DNA of 64,000 nt, taken from positions 496,001 through 560,000 of the forward strand of contig NZ_JAGJEC010000002.1 of assembly GCF_018100785.1 (NCBI RefSeq), in the 5' to 3' direction. The notes under the pieces were generated by a model. The model saw nothing but the letters and a program-made list of their open reading frames with translations, ran no database searches and was not told the DNA's origin. Positions 8,983 through 16,790 of this stretch are shown here, in pieces (position 1 is the stretch's first letter; each line of letters begins with the position of its first letter). The position numbers and the translations under genes were made by a program. This DNA is from Maribacter sp. MMG018 (lineage in GTDB: Bacteria > Bacteroidota > Bacteroidia > Flavobacteriales > Flavobacteriaceae).

Positions 8983-9403
8983 CATAGAAAAATTGTTGGA
9001 AAAATATTTTGAGGCCACTACAACGGTTGCCGAAGAAGAGGAGTTAAGGCGATATTTCTCTAAAGAAGATATACCGGCCCATTTAGAGCAATACGCTTCT
9101 ATGTTCCAATATTTTAATTTGGCAAAAGAAGAGCGTTTTACCAAACAGTTGGCATTAAAACCTAAAACGCACCTTTATAAATGGGCTTCTGTTGCAGCGG
9201 TGGCAGTGTTGGCTTTTGGGGTGTATTTCGGAAACGACTATCGCCAGCAAAAACAAGCGGAAAAAGAGGAAGCTTTATTTGCCTATAACCAAACAAAAAA
9301 GGCCTTTGCGCTTTTGGCGGAAAACTTTAATAAAGGAACACAAAAGGTTGCTTATTTAAAGGAGTTCGAAGAGGCTAAAGGGAAAATTTACAATAACGAT
9401 TAA
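8969..9403 (+). CDS. Putative anti-sigma factor, single-pass membrane protein
   Basis: 144 residues: a soluble helical N-terminal part (1-68, including a charged AEEEELRRYF segment), one transmembrane helix (about 71-88), and a C-terminal helical part rich in Lys, Glu and Ala that would lie in the periplasm. No zinc-binding anti-sigma motif (HxxxCxxC) is present, so the role is inferred from the 14-base overlap with the sigma factor gene and the topology. A generic membrane protein of the operon is the alternative. Confidence 0.65.
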   Translation: MELDNIEKLLEKYFEATTTVAEEEELRRYFSKEDIPAHLEQYASMFQYFNLAKEERFTKQLALKPKTHLYKWASVAAVAVLAFGVYFGNDYRQQKQAEKEEALFAYNQTKKAFALLAENFNKGTQKVAYLKEFEEAKGKIYNND

Positions 9404-9420
9404 AATTAAAAATAGAAGAA

Positions 9421-9966
9421 ATGAAAAAGATAATAGTAACCGTAGCATTGGCATTGATATGTTCTACAGGGTTTTCTCAATCCGTGTTCGATAAATACGA
9501 AGATTTAGATAATGTAAGTGCCGTTGTAGTGAACCAAAGTATGTTCAGACTACTGTCAAATATAGATGTAGAGGTAGATGACCCAGAAGCCAAAGACTTT
9601 ATGGACATTGCCAAAAGTTTAAAAAACTTAAAGGTCTTTGTTACAGAAGACAAAAAAATATCTGCGGATATGTTGGGCACCATGAATTCTTACCTAAAGT
9701 CAAATTCATTGGAAGAACTGATGCGTGTAAAGGATAAGGATGCGAACGTAAAGTTTTACATTAAGCCAGGAAAAGACGAAGACCATGTAAGTGAGTTGCT
9801 TATGTTCGTTACCGGTATCAATAATTCAGATGTTGAGCTGAACGGAAGAAAGGTCGAAACGGTACTATTATCCTTGACCGGAGATATAGACCTGAACAAG
9901 ATAGGCTCACTTACCAGTAAAATGAACCTTCCGGAAGAATTGAACAAAGCCGGAAAGGACAATTAA
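9421..9966 (+). CDS. DUF4252 domain protein, exported (copy 1)
   Basis: 181-residue protein with a signal peptide cleaved near residue 19 (after GFSQ) and a DUF4252 domain over the rest. Function unknown. It is closely similar to the gene 94 bases downstream: both have QSVFDKYE after the signal peptide, an ELMRVKDKD segment near the middle, and a SLTGDIDLNKIG motif near the end. It starts 17 bases after the putative anti-sigma gene, so it is probably cotranscribed with the sigma factor. Confidence 0.8.
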   Translation: MKKIIVTVALALICSTGFSQSVFDKYEDLDNVSAVVVNQSMFRLLSNIDVEVDDPEAKDFMDIAKSLKNLKVFVTEDKKISADMLGTMNSYLKSNSLEELMRVKDKDANVKFYIKPGKDEDHVSELLMFVTGINNSDVELNGRKVETVLLSLTGDIDLNKIGSLTSKMNLPEELNKAGKDN

Positions 9967-10060
9967 AATGATTGACCGGTCAGATTTAGGTATTCTAAAA
10001 TTAGGCCGAGAGATCGATATATAAATAATTCATCAATAATAAATCAAAAAACAAACAGTC

Positions 10061-10603
10061 ATGAAAAAATTAGCAGTAGTACTTTTAGTAGCCATTTTAC
10101 CCGTATTTGGATTTTCACAATCGGTATTCGATAAATATGAAAGTATGGATAACGTGGGTTCTGTCATCGTAAATAAAGGAATGATAGATCTGGTATCAAA
10201 GATAGGAGCTTTGGACGATGATCGGGAAACACAAGAATTCGTGGAAGTCGCAAAAGGACTTAAAGGGGTAAAAGTGTTTATGACAGAAGATAAATCTGTC
10301 TCCGCAGATATGGCCAAGACGGTCAAGAAATATTTAAAATCCTCAAGGTTAGAAGAATTAATGAGGGTTAAGGATAAGGATGTCAATGTTAAATTCTATA
10401 TCAGAAATGGAAAGAAAAAAGACCATGTAACAGAATTGTTGATGTTTGTTTCTGGAATGGATAACGTTGAAATTGGACACAACGGAAGAAAGCTGGAAAC
10501 GGTTCTGGTAAGTCTTACCGGAGATATAGACTTGAATAAAATAGGGGCTTTAACCGATAAAATGGATTTACCCCAAGACCTGAACAAGGCAGGTGGCAAA
10601 TAA
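10061..10603 (+). CDS. DUF4252 domain protein, exported (copy 2)
   Basis: 180-residue tandem paralogue of the preceding gene, with the same signal peptide layout (ends near VFGFSQ) and the shared SVFDKYE, EELMRVKDKD and SLTGDIDLNKIG segments. The 94-base gap in front contains a TGACCGGTCA palindrome (9973-9982) and could hold an internal promoter. A strong terminator follows, so most transcripts of the sigma operon probably end here. Confidence 0.8.
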   Translation: MKKLAVVLLVAILPVFGFSQSVFDKYESMDNVGSVIVNKGMIDLVSKIGALDDDRETQEFVEVAKGLKGVKVFMTEDKSVSADMAKTVKKYLKSSRLEELMRVKDKDVNVKFYIRNGKKKDHVTELLMFVSGMDNVEIGHNGRKLETVLVSLTGDIDLNKIGALTDKMDLPQDLNKAGGK

Positions 10604-10612
10604 AAACATCTA

Positions 10613-10644
10613 AAAAGACCTATCGAACAATCGATAGGTCTTTT
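10613..10644 (+). terminator. Rho-independent terminator after the second DUF4252 gene
   Basis: Perfect 10-base stem GACCTATCGA/TCGATAGGTC with an ACAA loop, flanked by AAAA and TTTT. Confidence 0.9.
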
Positions 10645-10666
10645 CTTATTTTAAAATATGATAACT

Positions 10667-11206
10667 ATGAAAAAAATTAAAAATGCGATTGTTCTTGTTA
10701 TAGTGGTAATCGTAAGTTCTTGTTCCTCTACCCAGAGCCTGCAAGAATATTATATAGACAATACCGAGAATCCCAATTTTTTACATCTAGATATTCCAAC
10801 GAGTATTTTGAATATTAAAGAAGCGGACCTGTCGCAGGAACAACAAATGGCATTGGCCTCTTTAAAAAAATTGAATATTCTTGCCTTTAAGAAAACAGCG
10901 AGCAATGCGGATGAATATAAATTAGAGAAAAAACAGGTAAGGGCTATTCTGTCGGCAGATGACTATACGGAATTAATGAAAATGAATACCGATTTTGGCC
11001 GTGCAACAATAAAATATTTAGGAGACGACGACGCCATTGATGAGGTAATTATATATGGTGATAATAAAGATAAAGGCTTTGCCTTGATAAGGGTATTGGG
11101 AAATAATATGAACCCAGCACATTTTGTACAATTATTACAGGCCATTCAAAAATCTGATTATAAAGGAGAAGGTCTGGGCGAGATCAGAGACCTGTTTAAA
11201 GGTTAA
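10667..11206 (+). CDS. DUF4252-like lipoprotein
   Basis: About 179 residues from the second of two closely spaced ATG codons (10658 and 10667); the second gives the cleaner signal sequence, a hydrophobic stretch ending in the lipobox VSSC. The mature part has the same size and rough pattern as the two preceding DUF4252 proteins (a DDYTELMKMNTD-like centre, and an end region with FVQLLQ) but is much more diverged, so the family membership is an inference. It lies between two terminators and may be expressed separately or by read-through. Confidence 0.65.
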   Translation: MKKIKNAIVLVIVVIVSSCSSTQSLQEYYIDNTENPNFLHLDIPTSILNIKEADLSQEQQMALASLKKLNILAFKKTASNADEYKLEKKQVRAILSADDYTELMKMNTDFGRATIKYLGDDDAIDEVIIYGDNKDKGFALIRVLGNNMNPAHFVQLLQAIQKSDYKGEGLGEIRDLFKG

Positions 11207-11227
11207 AACATAAAGTATCTTTAAAGA

Positions 11228-11259
11228 AAAACCTGTTATGATATCATAACAGGTTTTTT
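11228..11259 (+). terminator. Rho-independent terminator
   Basis: Long perfect inverted repeat AACCTGTTATGAT/ATCATAACAGGTT followed by six T, 21 bases after the DUF4252-like lipoprotein gene. Confidence 0.88.
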
Positions 11260-11282
11260 GTTTTCCATGCTGAAATTTAAAT

Positions 11283-11329
11283 TTTGAATACAAAAGAGTG
11301 ACCTTTTACTAATTTTAGTGTCACACTAA
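11283..11329 (+). promoter_or_regulatory. Candidate promoter and operator for mscS
   Basis: TTTG at 11283-11286 and TAATTTTA at 11310-11317 (one mismatch to TAnnTTTG), 23 bases apart. Overlapping the -7 element is a perfect 15-base palindrome TTAGTGT-C-ACACTAA (11315-11329), placed where a repressor would block initiation. Confidence 0.4.
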
Positions 11330-11362
11330 TAAATAACCCTTAAAACTAAAATTAGAGAAAAA

Positions 11363-12175
11363 ATGGAACAGAACGCACAAGTATGGATAGATAAAGGAAT
11401 AGGACTCGCAATAGAGTATGGCCCCAAATTATTAATGGCAATTTTAATTTACATTATAGGTTCTTGGGTAATCAAGAAATTAATGAACCTTCTTAAAAAG
11501 GGGATGACAAAACAAGACTATGATAAATCGCTTCAAAAATTCTTGTTGAGCCTAGTTAAATGGGGACTTACCATTTTTCTTATAATAACGGTCATTTCTA
11601 CCTTGGGTGTTGAAACTACTAGTTTGGCAGCTGTTATAGCCGCGGCCGGTTTGGCAGTCGGTTTAGCCTTACAGGGGTCGTTGTCGAACTTTGCCGGTGG
11701 TGTTTTGATCATAATCTTTAAACCATATAAGGTCGATGATTTAATAGAGGCCCAAGGTGAATTGGGGCATGTAAAGGAAATAGATATTTTTACTACCAAA
11801 TTGATAACGCCGCAAAACAAATTGGCTATCGTACCGAATGGGGCAATGGCGAACGGTAATATTGTTAATTATACCGCCGAAGGAAAAATGAGGGTAGATA
11901 CCGTGATAGGAGTAGGGTATGATGAAGATATTAAGAAAACGAAAGAAGTATTGATGGATGTTTTGGCCTCTAACCCAAAAGTTCTTTCAGATCCGGCACC
12001 ATCTGTAAACGTTATGGAATTGGCCGATAGCTCTGTAAATTTTGCCGTACGTCCATACTGTAGACCAGAAGATTATTGGGACGTGTATTTTGGAACGATA
12101 GAAGGGTGTAAACTGGCCTTGGACAAAGCTGGTATCGAAATACCATATCCACACGAGGTACAGATAAATAAGTAA
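11363..12175 (+). CDS. mscS: Small-conductance mechanosensitive channel, MscS family
   Basis: 270-residue channel protein, close to the length of E. coli MscS. It has transmembrane segments at about 18-38, 58-80 and 85-115; the third is the pore helix, rich in Gly and Ala (AAVIAAAGLAVGLALQGSLSNFAGG). A beta domain (FKPYKVDDLIEAQG onwards) and an alpha/beta C-terminal domain follow. It should release solutes on hypo-osmotic shock. It stands alone between a terminator and purB on the opposite strand. Confidence 0.92.
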   Translation: MEQNAQVWIDKGIGLAIEYGPKLLMAILIYIIGSWVIKKLMNLLKKGMTKQDYDKSLQKFLLSLVKWGLTIFLIITVISTLGVETTSLAAVIAAAGLAVGLALQGSLSNFAGGVLIIIFKPYKVDDLIEAQGELGHVKEIDIFTTKLITPQNKLAIVPNGAMANGNIVNYTAEGKMRVDTVIGVGYDEDIKKTKEVLMDVLASNPKVLSDPAPSVNVMELADSSVNFAVRPYCRPEDYWDVYFGTIEGCKLALDKAGIEIPYPHEVQINK

Positions 12176-12193
12176 TAGAATTTGATACTAAAG

Positions 12194-12224
12194 AAAAAGG
12201 ACCGTTTTAAACGGTCCTTTTTTA
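12194..12224. terminator. Bidirectional terminator between mscS and purB
   Basis: Inverted repeat AAAGGACCGTTT/AAACGGTCCTTT with A run on one side and T run on the other, located between convergent gene ends. Confidence 0.85.
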
Positions 12225-12243
12225 TTTACTATATTTTATAAAA

Positions 12244-13587
12244 CTATATTCCTGTATAATTACTAGGTGTTATCTGTTTCAGTTCAGTTTTAATTTCGTC
12301 TGAAACATCTAATGTTTCTATAAAGGATGCAATAGATTGTTGGTTGATCTTTTCGTTGGTTCTCGTAAGTCCCTTTAGTGCTTCATAAGGGTTAGGGTAA
12401 CCTTCTCTTCTTAAAATGGTTTGAATGGCCTCTGCTACTACGGGCCAGTTGTTTTCCAGGTCTTGTTCAAATTTTTCCTTATTGAGCAATAATTTGTTCA
12501 AACCTTTTATTGTAGATAGAAATGCTATGATGGTATGTGCAAAAGGTACGCCCACGTTTCTTAATACCGTACTATCGGTTAGATCGCGTTGCAGTCTTGA
12601 AACGGGAAGTTTTGCCGATAGGTGCTCAAAAAGGGCGTTGGCGATCCCAAGGTTTCCTTCAGAGTTTTCAAAATCTATAGGATTCACTTTGTGTGGCATG
12701 GCCGATGAACCAACCTCTCCCGCTTTAATTTTTTGCTTAAAATAGTCCATGGATACATAAGTCCAAAAATCACGATCCAAGTCTAAAATAATGGTGTTAA
12801 TACGTTTCATGGTATCAAAAAGAGCTGCCATATGGTCATAATGCTCAATTTGTGTTGTGGGAAAAGAGTGGTACAACCCTAATTTATCCTGCACAAATTC
12901 TTGACCGAATTTTTTCCAATCAATTTCTGGGTAAGCTACTTTATGTGCATTGTAATTTCCGGTAGCACCTCCGAATTTTGCGGCACTCGGAATGTCGTTC
13001 AATAAATTAAACTGTTCTTTTAGCCTAACAACGAATACTTGGATCTCTTTTCCTAAACGGGTAGGGGAGGCCGGTTGCCCATGGGTTCTTGCCAACATAG
13101 AAATCTCGGCCCACTCTTTTGAAAGTTCTTCTAGCTTGTTTACTACATTTAGATATTCGGGAACGTATACATCGTTCAAAGCCTCTTTTATAGATAAGGG
13201 TATGGCCGTATTATTGATATCTTGGGAGGTGAGTCCAAAATGTATGAACTCTTTAAAAGAAGAAAGCCCCAGATTGTCAAAGGCTTTTTTTATAAAGTAT
13301 TCGACCGCTTTTACATCATGGTTGGTCGTTTTCTCTATTTCTTTGATCTCTAACGCATCTTTAGCGTCAAAATTTAAATAGATATCCCGTAAGGCACCAA
13401 ATTTTGAGTTATCAAAATCCACTAGTTGTGGCAATGGTATTTCACATAGGGCGATAAAGTATTCTATTTCTACCCTGACCCTGTATTTTATTAACGCTTC
13501 TTCAGAGAAATAGGGGGCTAGGCTTTCAGTTTTGTTTCTATATCTGCCATCTATCGGAGAAATGGCGTTCAATGCATTTAAGACCAT
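12244..13587 (-). CDS. purB: Adenylosuccinate lyase
   Basis: Purine biosynthesis enzyme that splits succinylaminoimidazole carboxamide ribotide and adenylosuccinate with release of fumarate. 447 residues, the normal length. The fumarase/aspartase superfamily signature is clear as GSSAMPHKVNPIDFEN near residues 295-310, and the N-terminal LNAISPIDGRY is typical of PurB. A TGQ/HGQPASPT segment (TARTHGQPASPT region) carries the catalytic His. It is monocistronic or shares a transcript with the downstream HEAT-like gene only if read from further upstream, since that gene lies on the 5' side. Confidence 0.96.
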   Translation of the reverse strand: MVLNALNAISPIDGRYRNKTESLAPYFSEEALIKYRVRVEIEYFIALCEIPLPQLVDFDNSKFGALRDIYLNFDAKDALEIKEIEKTTNHDVKAVEYFIKKAFDNLGLSSFKEFIHFGLTSQDINNTAIPLSIKEALNDVYVPEYLNVVNKLEELSKEWAEISMLARTHGQPASPTRLGKEIQVFVVRLKEQFNLLNDIPSAAKFGGATGNYNAHKVAYPEIDWKKFGQEFVQDKLGLYHSFPTTQIEHYDHMAALFDTMKRINTIILDLDRDFWTYVSMDYFKQKIKAGEVGSSAMPHKVNPIDFENSEGNLGIANALFEHLSAKLPVSRLQRDLTDSTVLRNVGVPFAHTIIAFLSTIKGLNKLLLNKEKFEQDLENNWPVVAEAIQTILRREGYPNPYEALKGLTRTNEKINQQSIASFIETLDVSDEIKTELKQITPSNYTGI

Positions 13588-13611
13588 GATGTTCGGTTTG
13601 TTTTAAGGAGG

Positions 13612-13619
13612 CAAATATA
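13612..13619 (-). promoter_or_regulatory. Candidate -7 element for purB
   Basis: TATATTTG on the minus strand, an exact TAnnTTTG match 25 bases before the purB start codon. Confidence 0.5.
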
Positions 13620-13686
13620 CCGATAACTGATAGAGTTTAAAATACTTCTGAGAACTAAAATTTAGTAGATATTTTTTAATAGGGGG

Positions 13687-14268
13687 TTAAGTACGTTTGC
13701 CTTTCTTTCGTTGTAATTTTTTTAGTACCCTTTTGGCCCTTGCTTGGTATGCGGCACTACTTTTTACATAGTTCTGTTCCAACACCATTTTTAATTCTGG
13801 ATGTATCCAGTCATATTCGGTTCCTAATAAAAATAATGTTGTCATGGCATATGCTTTTGGAGCTACTTTATGATTGCCTATCAACCAATCAAAACAGGTC
13901 GAGGTAATTAGCTCTAAATGATTGTTCTTGATGTGTTTGTGACTTTTATCCTTATTAGCGGAAAAATGGTCATCGATCAACAGTTCGCAAATTTTTGCCA
14001 TGGGGCGTATAGAGGATTCTAAGATTACCTTGTCTATCACGTTTGTAAAATCGTCTAAATACGGGTACATGATAGCCAGTTCTTTTCTGGCGGTAAACTC
14101 CAAAACCCAACTTGCCTTACATGAAATTGGGTTGTTGTTTTTGCCGATTATCTCTAATAAAAGTTTTATGGATCCAGGTTCTGACAATACAATTTTGACC
14201 GCTTCTTCTCTTTTTGCAAGGGTGGCATCCACATAATTTAACAATTGATATAATCCATCTACGGTCAT
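13687..14268 (-). CDS. HEAT-repeat-like helical protein of unknown function
   Basis: 193 residues, almost entirely predicted helix, with spaced segments such as IKLLLEIIGKNNNPISCKASWVLEF-type helix pairs that resemble HEAT/ARM repeats, and a very basic C-terminal tail (RAKRVLKKLQRKKGKR). No catalytic motif is seen. It sits directly upstream of purB on the same strand. Proteins of this type may carry an adenylosuccinate lyase label in databases because of that position, but nothing in the sequence supports lyase activity. Confidence 0.7.
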   Translation of the reverse strand: MTVDGLYQLLNYVDATLAKREEAVKIVLSEPGSIKLLLEIIGKNNNPISCKASWVLEFTARKELAIMYPYLDDFTNVIDKVILESSIRPMAKICELLIDDHFSANKDKSHKHIKNNHLELITSTCFDWLIGNHKVAPKAYAMTTLFLLGTEYDWIHPELKMVLEQNYVKSSAAYQARAKRVLKKLQRKKGKRT

Positions 14269-14307
14269 AGTATCGTAATTTTATAAATAAAAAATTTCCC
14301 CACTCAA

Positions 14308-14781
14308 ATGAAAATACTGAAAAAAATTACAGTAGGCCTACTTTTAGTATTCATTGCCCTACAATTTTATAGACCGCAAAAAAATATCAGCAACGGTGAT
14401 CATACCAAAGTTTTTGTAGAAGAAACAAATCCGTCAACAGAGGTTTTGGCTATATTAAAGACCTCGTGTTACGATTGTCATAGTAATAATACCATATATC
14501 CATGGTATAATCAGGTAGCCCCTGTTTCTTTTTGGTTGTCTGATCATATAAAAGACGGAAAAAAACATCTTAATTTTTCTGATTGGGAAAACTACACCAA
14601 ACAAAAAAAGGATCATAAATTAGAAGAGATTATCGAAGAAGTCCAAGAAGGGGGCATGCCTTTAAGAGAATATACTTGGACACATAAAGAAGCTGATCTT
14701 TCTGAACAACAAACAAAACAGATAGTAGATTGGGCCACTAAAACTAGGTTATTGTACCAATTAGGGAATCAACCAAATTAG
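14308..14781 (+). CDS. Haem-binding domain protein, membrane-anchored cytochrome c-like
   Basis: 157 residues with an N-terminal hydrophobic segment (about 5-20), then a single c-type haem site CYDCH at about residues 53-57, followed by a YPWYNQVAPVSFWLSDHI segment and a GGMPLREYTW segment typical of the Haem_bd family, where the Met may be the second axial ligand. It probably faces the periplasm and takes part in electron transfer or haem handling; the partner is not evident. Its 3' end overlaps the convergent sirtuin gene by 38 bases. Confidence 0.85.
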   Translation: MKILKKITVGLLLVFIALQFYRPQKNISNGDHTKVFVEETNPSTEVLAILKTSCYDCHSNNTIYPWYNQVAPVSFWLSDHIKDGKKHLNFSDWENYTKQKKDHKLEEIIEEVQEGGMPLREYTWTHKEADLSEQQTKQIVDWATKTRLLYQLGNQPN

Positions 14782-15436
14782 GGACACCCTTTTTTGCTTT
14801 TTCCGGTATTATCGTTAGGTTTTGTCTACTATTTTCAGAAATGGAGGGTTTAGGGTCAATATAATAAATAGGGGTTGTGTCGGTTGCAAAATCGATCAGG
14901 CTTGCCGCCGGGTATACCTGCATTGATGTACCAATGATAATTAGTATATCTGCAACGGCCGTTATTTTTATGGCTTCCTCCAAAAGAGGAACTGCTTCTC
15001 CGAACCACACGATATGGGGTCTTAATTGATATCCCCGTTCACAGGTGTCTCCCAACAACAAGTCTTTTTTCCAGCTTATTTCTTTTCCGTCTTCTTTGGT
15101 GCTTCTTACTTTTAATAATTCTCCATGAAGATGTATAACATTAGAACTGCCGGCCCTTTCATGTAAATCGTCTACATTTTGTGTGATAATGTGTACGTTG
15201 TAATATGATTCTAGTTGTTTTAGGGCGGTATGGGCGGGGTTTGGGTGCACTTGTAAAAGTTGCCTTCTTCTTTGGTTGTAAAATTCCAGTACCAACTCGG
15301 GGTTTCTTTCAAAAGCTTCTGGCGTGGCCACCTCCATGACATTATGCCCTTCCCAAAGCCCATCCGCGTCCCTAAAGGTCTTTAAACCGCTCTCGGCGCT
15401 TATACCGGCGCCAGTGAGTACTACAATGTTTTTCAT
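14744..15436 (-). CDS. cobB: NAD-dependent protein deacylase, sirtuin (Sir2/CobB family)
   Basis: Removes acyl groups from lysine using NAD+. The ATG at 15436 gives a 230-residue protein starting directly at MKNIVVLTGAGISAESG; the longer frame begins with TTG. Visible motifs: GAGISAESGLKTFR (9-22), TQNVDDLHERAG (85-96), catalytic His104 in IHLHGE, and GTSMQVYPAA near the end. Tyr53 and Arg56 (FYNQR) match the Y-x-x-R pair that favours succinyl and other acidic acyl groups in class III sirtuins. Only one cysteine (Cys132) is present in the usual four-cysteine zinc region, so the structural zinc site is missing. Confidence 0.92.
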   Translation of the reverse strand: MKNIVVLTGAGISAESGLKTFRDADGLWEGHNVMEVATPEAFERNPELVLEFYNQRRRQLLQVHPNPAHTALKQLESYYNVHIITQNVDDLHERAGSSNVIHLHGELLKVRSTKEDGKEISWKKDLLLGDTCERGYQLRPHIVWFGEAVPLLEEAIKITAVADILIIIGTSMQVYPAASLIDFATDTTPIYYIDPKPSISENSRQNLTIIPEKAKKGVPNLVDSLIGTIT

Positions 15437-15482
15437 GATCGCTTTTTGTTTCAAAAATATACTTTTTATTATCTTGGATTTT

Positions 15483-16139
15483 ATGATCGATACAGAGCTT
15501 TTAACTTATTTGGAGGATTTTATATCCGAAGAACGAAAAGAACGTTTTATTTCAATATTAAAAGAACGTACTAAATTTATTACCGTAGCTATCGAAGATG
15601 TCTACCAAATGCACAATACCAGTGCCGTTATAAGAAGTTGTGAATCTTTTGGGGTGCAAGAAGCCCATTTGATCGAGGGTAGGTTCGGGAAACGTTTGGA
15701 CAAGAATATTGCTATGGGGGCACAACAATGGGTAGATGTTTATAGGTACACCTCTTCGCGACAGACAATTAAAAATCTTAAGGACAAAGGCTATAAAATA
15801 ATAGCCACTTCGCCACATGCCGACAGTTCTTTATTGACCGATTTTACATTCGATTCAAAAATTGCTTTGTTTTTTGGTACTGAGAAAGAAGGCCTGAGCG
15901 ATGAGGTTACGACCAATGCCGATAGCTTTTTAAAAATACCTATGGTCGGGTTTACCGAAAGCCTTAATATTTCGGTTTCGGCGGCAATTATTCTTCATGA
16001 TTTAACCACCAAACTAAAAAAGAGTGATTTAAACTGGCAACTGACACCTGAAGAAATCATTGAAAAAAGATTGGATTGGACCAAAAAATCAATTAAAAGT
16101 ATTGATGATATTTTAAAAAGATTATACCAATCCAAATAA
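15483..16139 (+). CDS. trmH: SpoU-family RNA 2'-O-methyltransferase (TrmH-like)
   Basis: 218 residues from the ATG at 15483; earlier in-frame starts lie inside the opposite-strand sirtuin gene and are unlikely. The SPOUT motifs are visible: a HNTSAVIRSCESFGVQE segment (motif 1, about 43-60), LFFGTEKEGLSDEV (motif 2) and SLNISVSAAIILHDL (motif 3) with the knot-forming Asn. The C-terminal extension (DWTKKSIKSIDDIL) resembles TrmH, which methylates G18 of tRNA. An rRNA target cannot be excluded. Confidence 0.88.
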   Translation: MIDTELLTYLEDFISEERKERFISILKERTKFITVAIEDVYQMHNTSAVIRSCESFGVQEAHLIEGRFGKRLDKNIAMGAQQWVDVYRYTSSRQTIKNLKDKGYKIIATSPHADSSLLTDFTFDSKIALFFGTEKEGLSDEVTTNADSFLKIPMVGFTESLNISVSAAIILHDLTTKLKKSDLNWQLTPEEIIEKRLDWTKKSIKSIDDILKRLYQSK

Positions 16140-16183
16140 TATTTTTACTATATTAAAGAAATAACCAACTAATTGATACACAA

Positions 16184-16711
16184 ATGGATATAGTGATTTA
16201 TATTTTGGTTGGCGTTGTTGCTTTGGTATTACTATTGGCAGTGGTCGCCCCTAAGTCTTACAATGTTTCTAGAAGCATAAATATCAATAGTTCTAAGGAT
16301 GTTATATTTCCGTATCTTAAATATTTGGAAAAACAACGAGAATGGTCCCCGTGGTCGAAAAAAGACCCTGCGATGCAAACCAAGCTAACTGGTACAGATG
16401 GAGAAGTAGGAGCCGTAAGTTATTGGAATGGGAATAGAGAAGTCGGAGAAGGGGAACAGGAGATTAAAAAGGTTGTGGAAGGTGAAAGGGTAGAAGGTGA
16501 GCTGCGTTTTTTTAAACCAATGAAATCTCAATCGGATTGTTATTTTGTCTTAGAGGAATCCTCTGGGGATACATGTAAGGTTACATGGGGCTTTTCTGGA
16601 AAAAATAAATTTCCGTTCAGTATAATGATGCTTTTTATGAGTATGGACAAAATGGTGGGAAAGGATTTTGAGGAGGGATTACAAACCCTAAAAAGTATAT
16701 TGGAAAACTAA
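16184..16711 (+). CDS. SRPBCC-family (polyketide cyclase/START-like) membrane-anchored protein
   Basis: 175 residues: an N-terminal transmembrane helix (about 2-22) and then an SRPBCC fold, recognisable from SRSININSSKDVIFPYLKYL, the W-SPW segment REWSPWSKKDPAMQ, and the late GFSGKNKFPF strand. Such proteins bind hydrophobic ligands, but the ligand and role are unknown. It follows trmH by 44 bases on the same strand. Confidence 0.75.
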   Translation: MDIVIYILVGVVALVLLLAVVAPKSYNVSRSININSSKDVIFPYLKYLEKQREWSPWSKKDPAMQTKLTGTDGEVGAVSYWNGNREVGEGEQEIKKVVEGERVEGELRFFKPMKSQSDCYFVLEESSGDTCKVTWGFSGKNKFPFSIMMLFMSMDKMVGKDFEEGLQTLKSILEN

Positions 16712-16790
16712 TGTCTATAAGGGGCAGAAGATTTTATGAACCTTGCAAACCACTATAAAATAAGTGTTGGTCAGTTTTTGTTACTAATTG

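Noticed and set aside
15324-15482. Longer N-terminus for the TrmH-like protein
   Set aside because: The extra 53 residues are antisense to the sirtuin gene and look unlike any SPOUT N-terminus; the ATG at 15483 gives the normal length.
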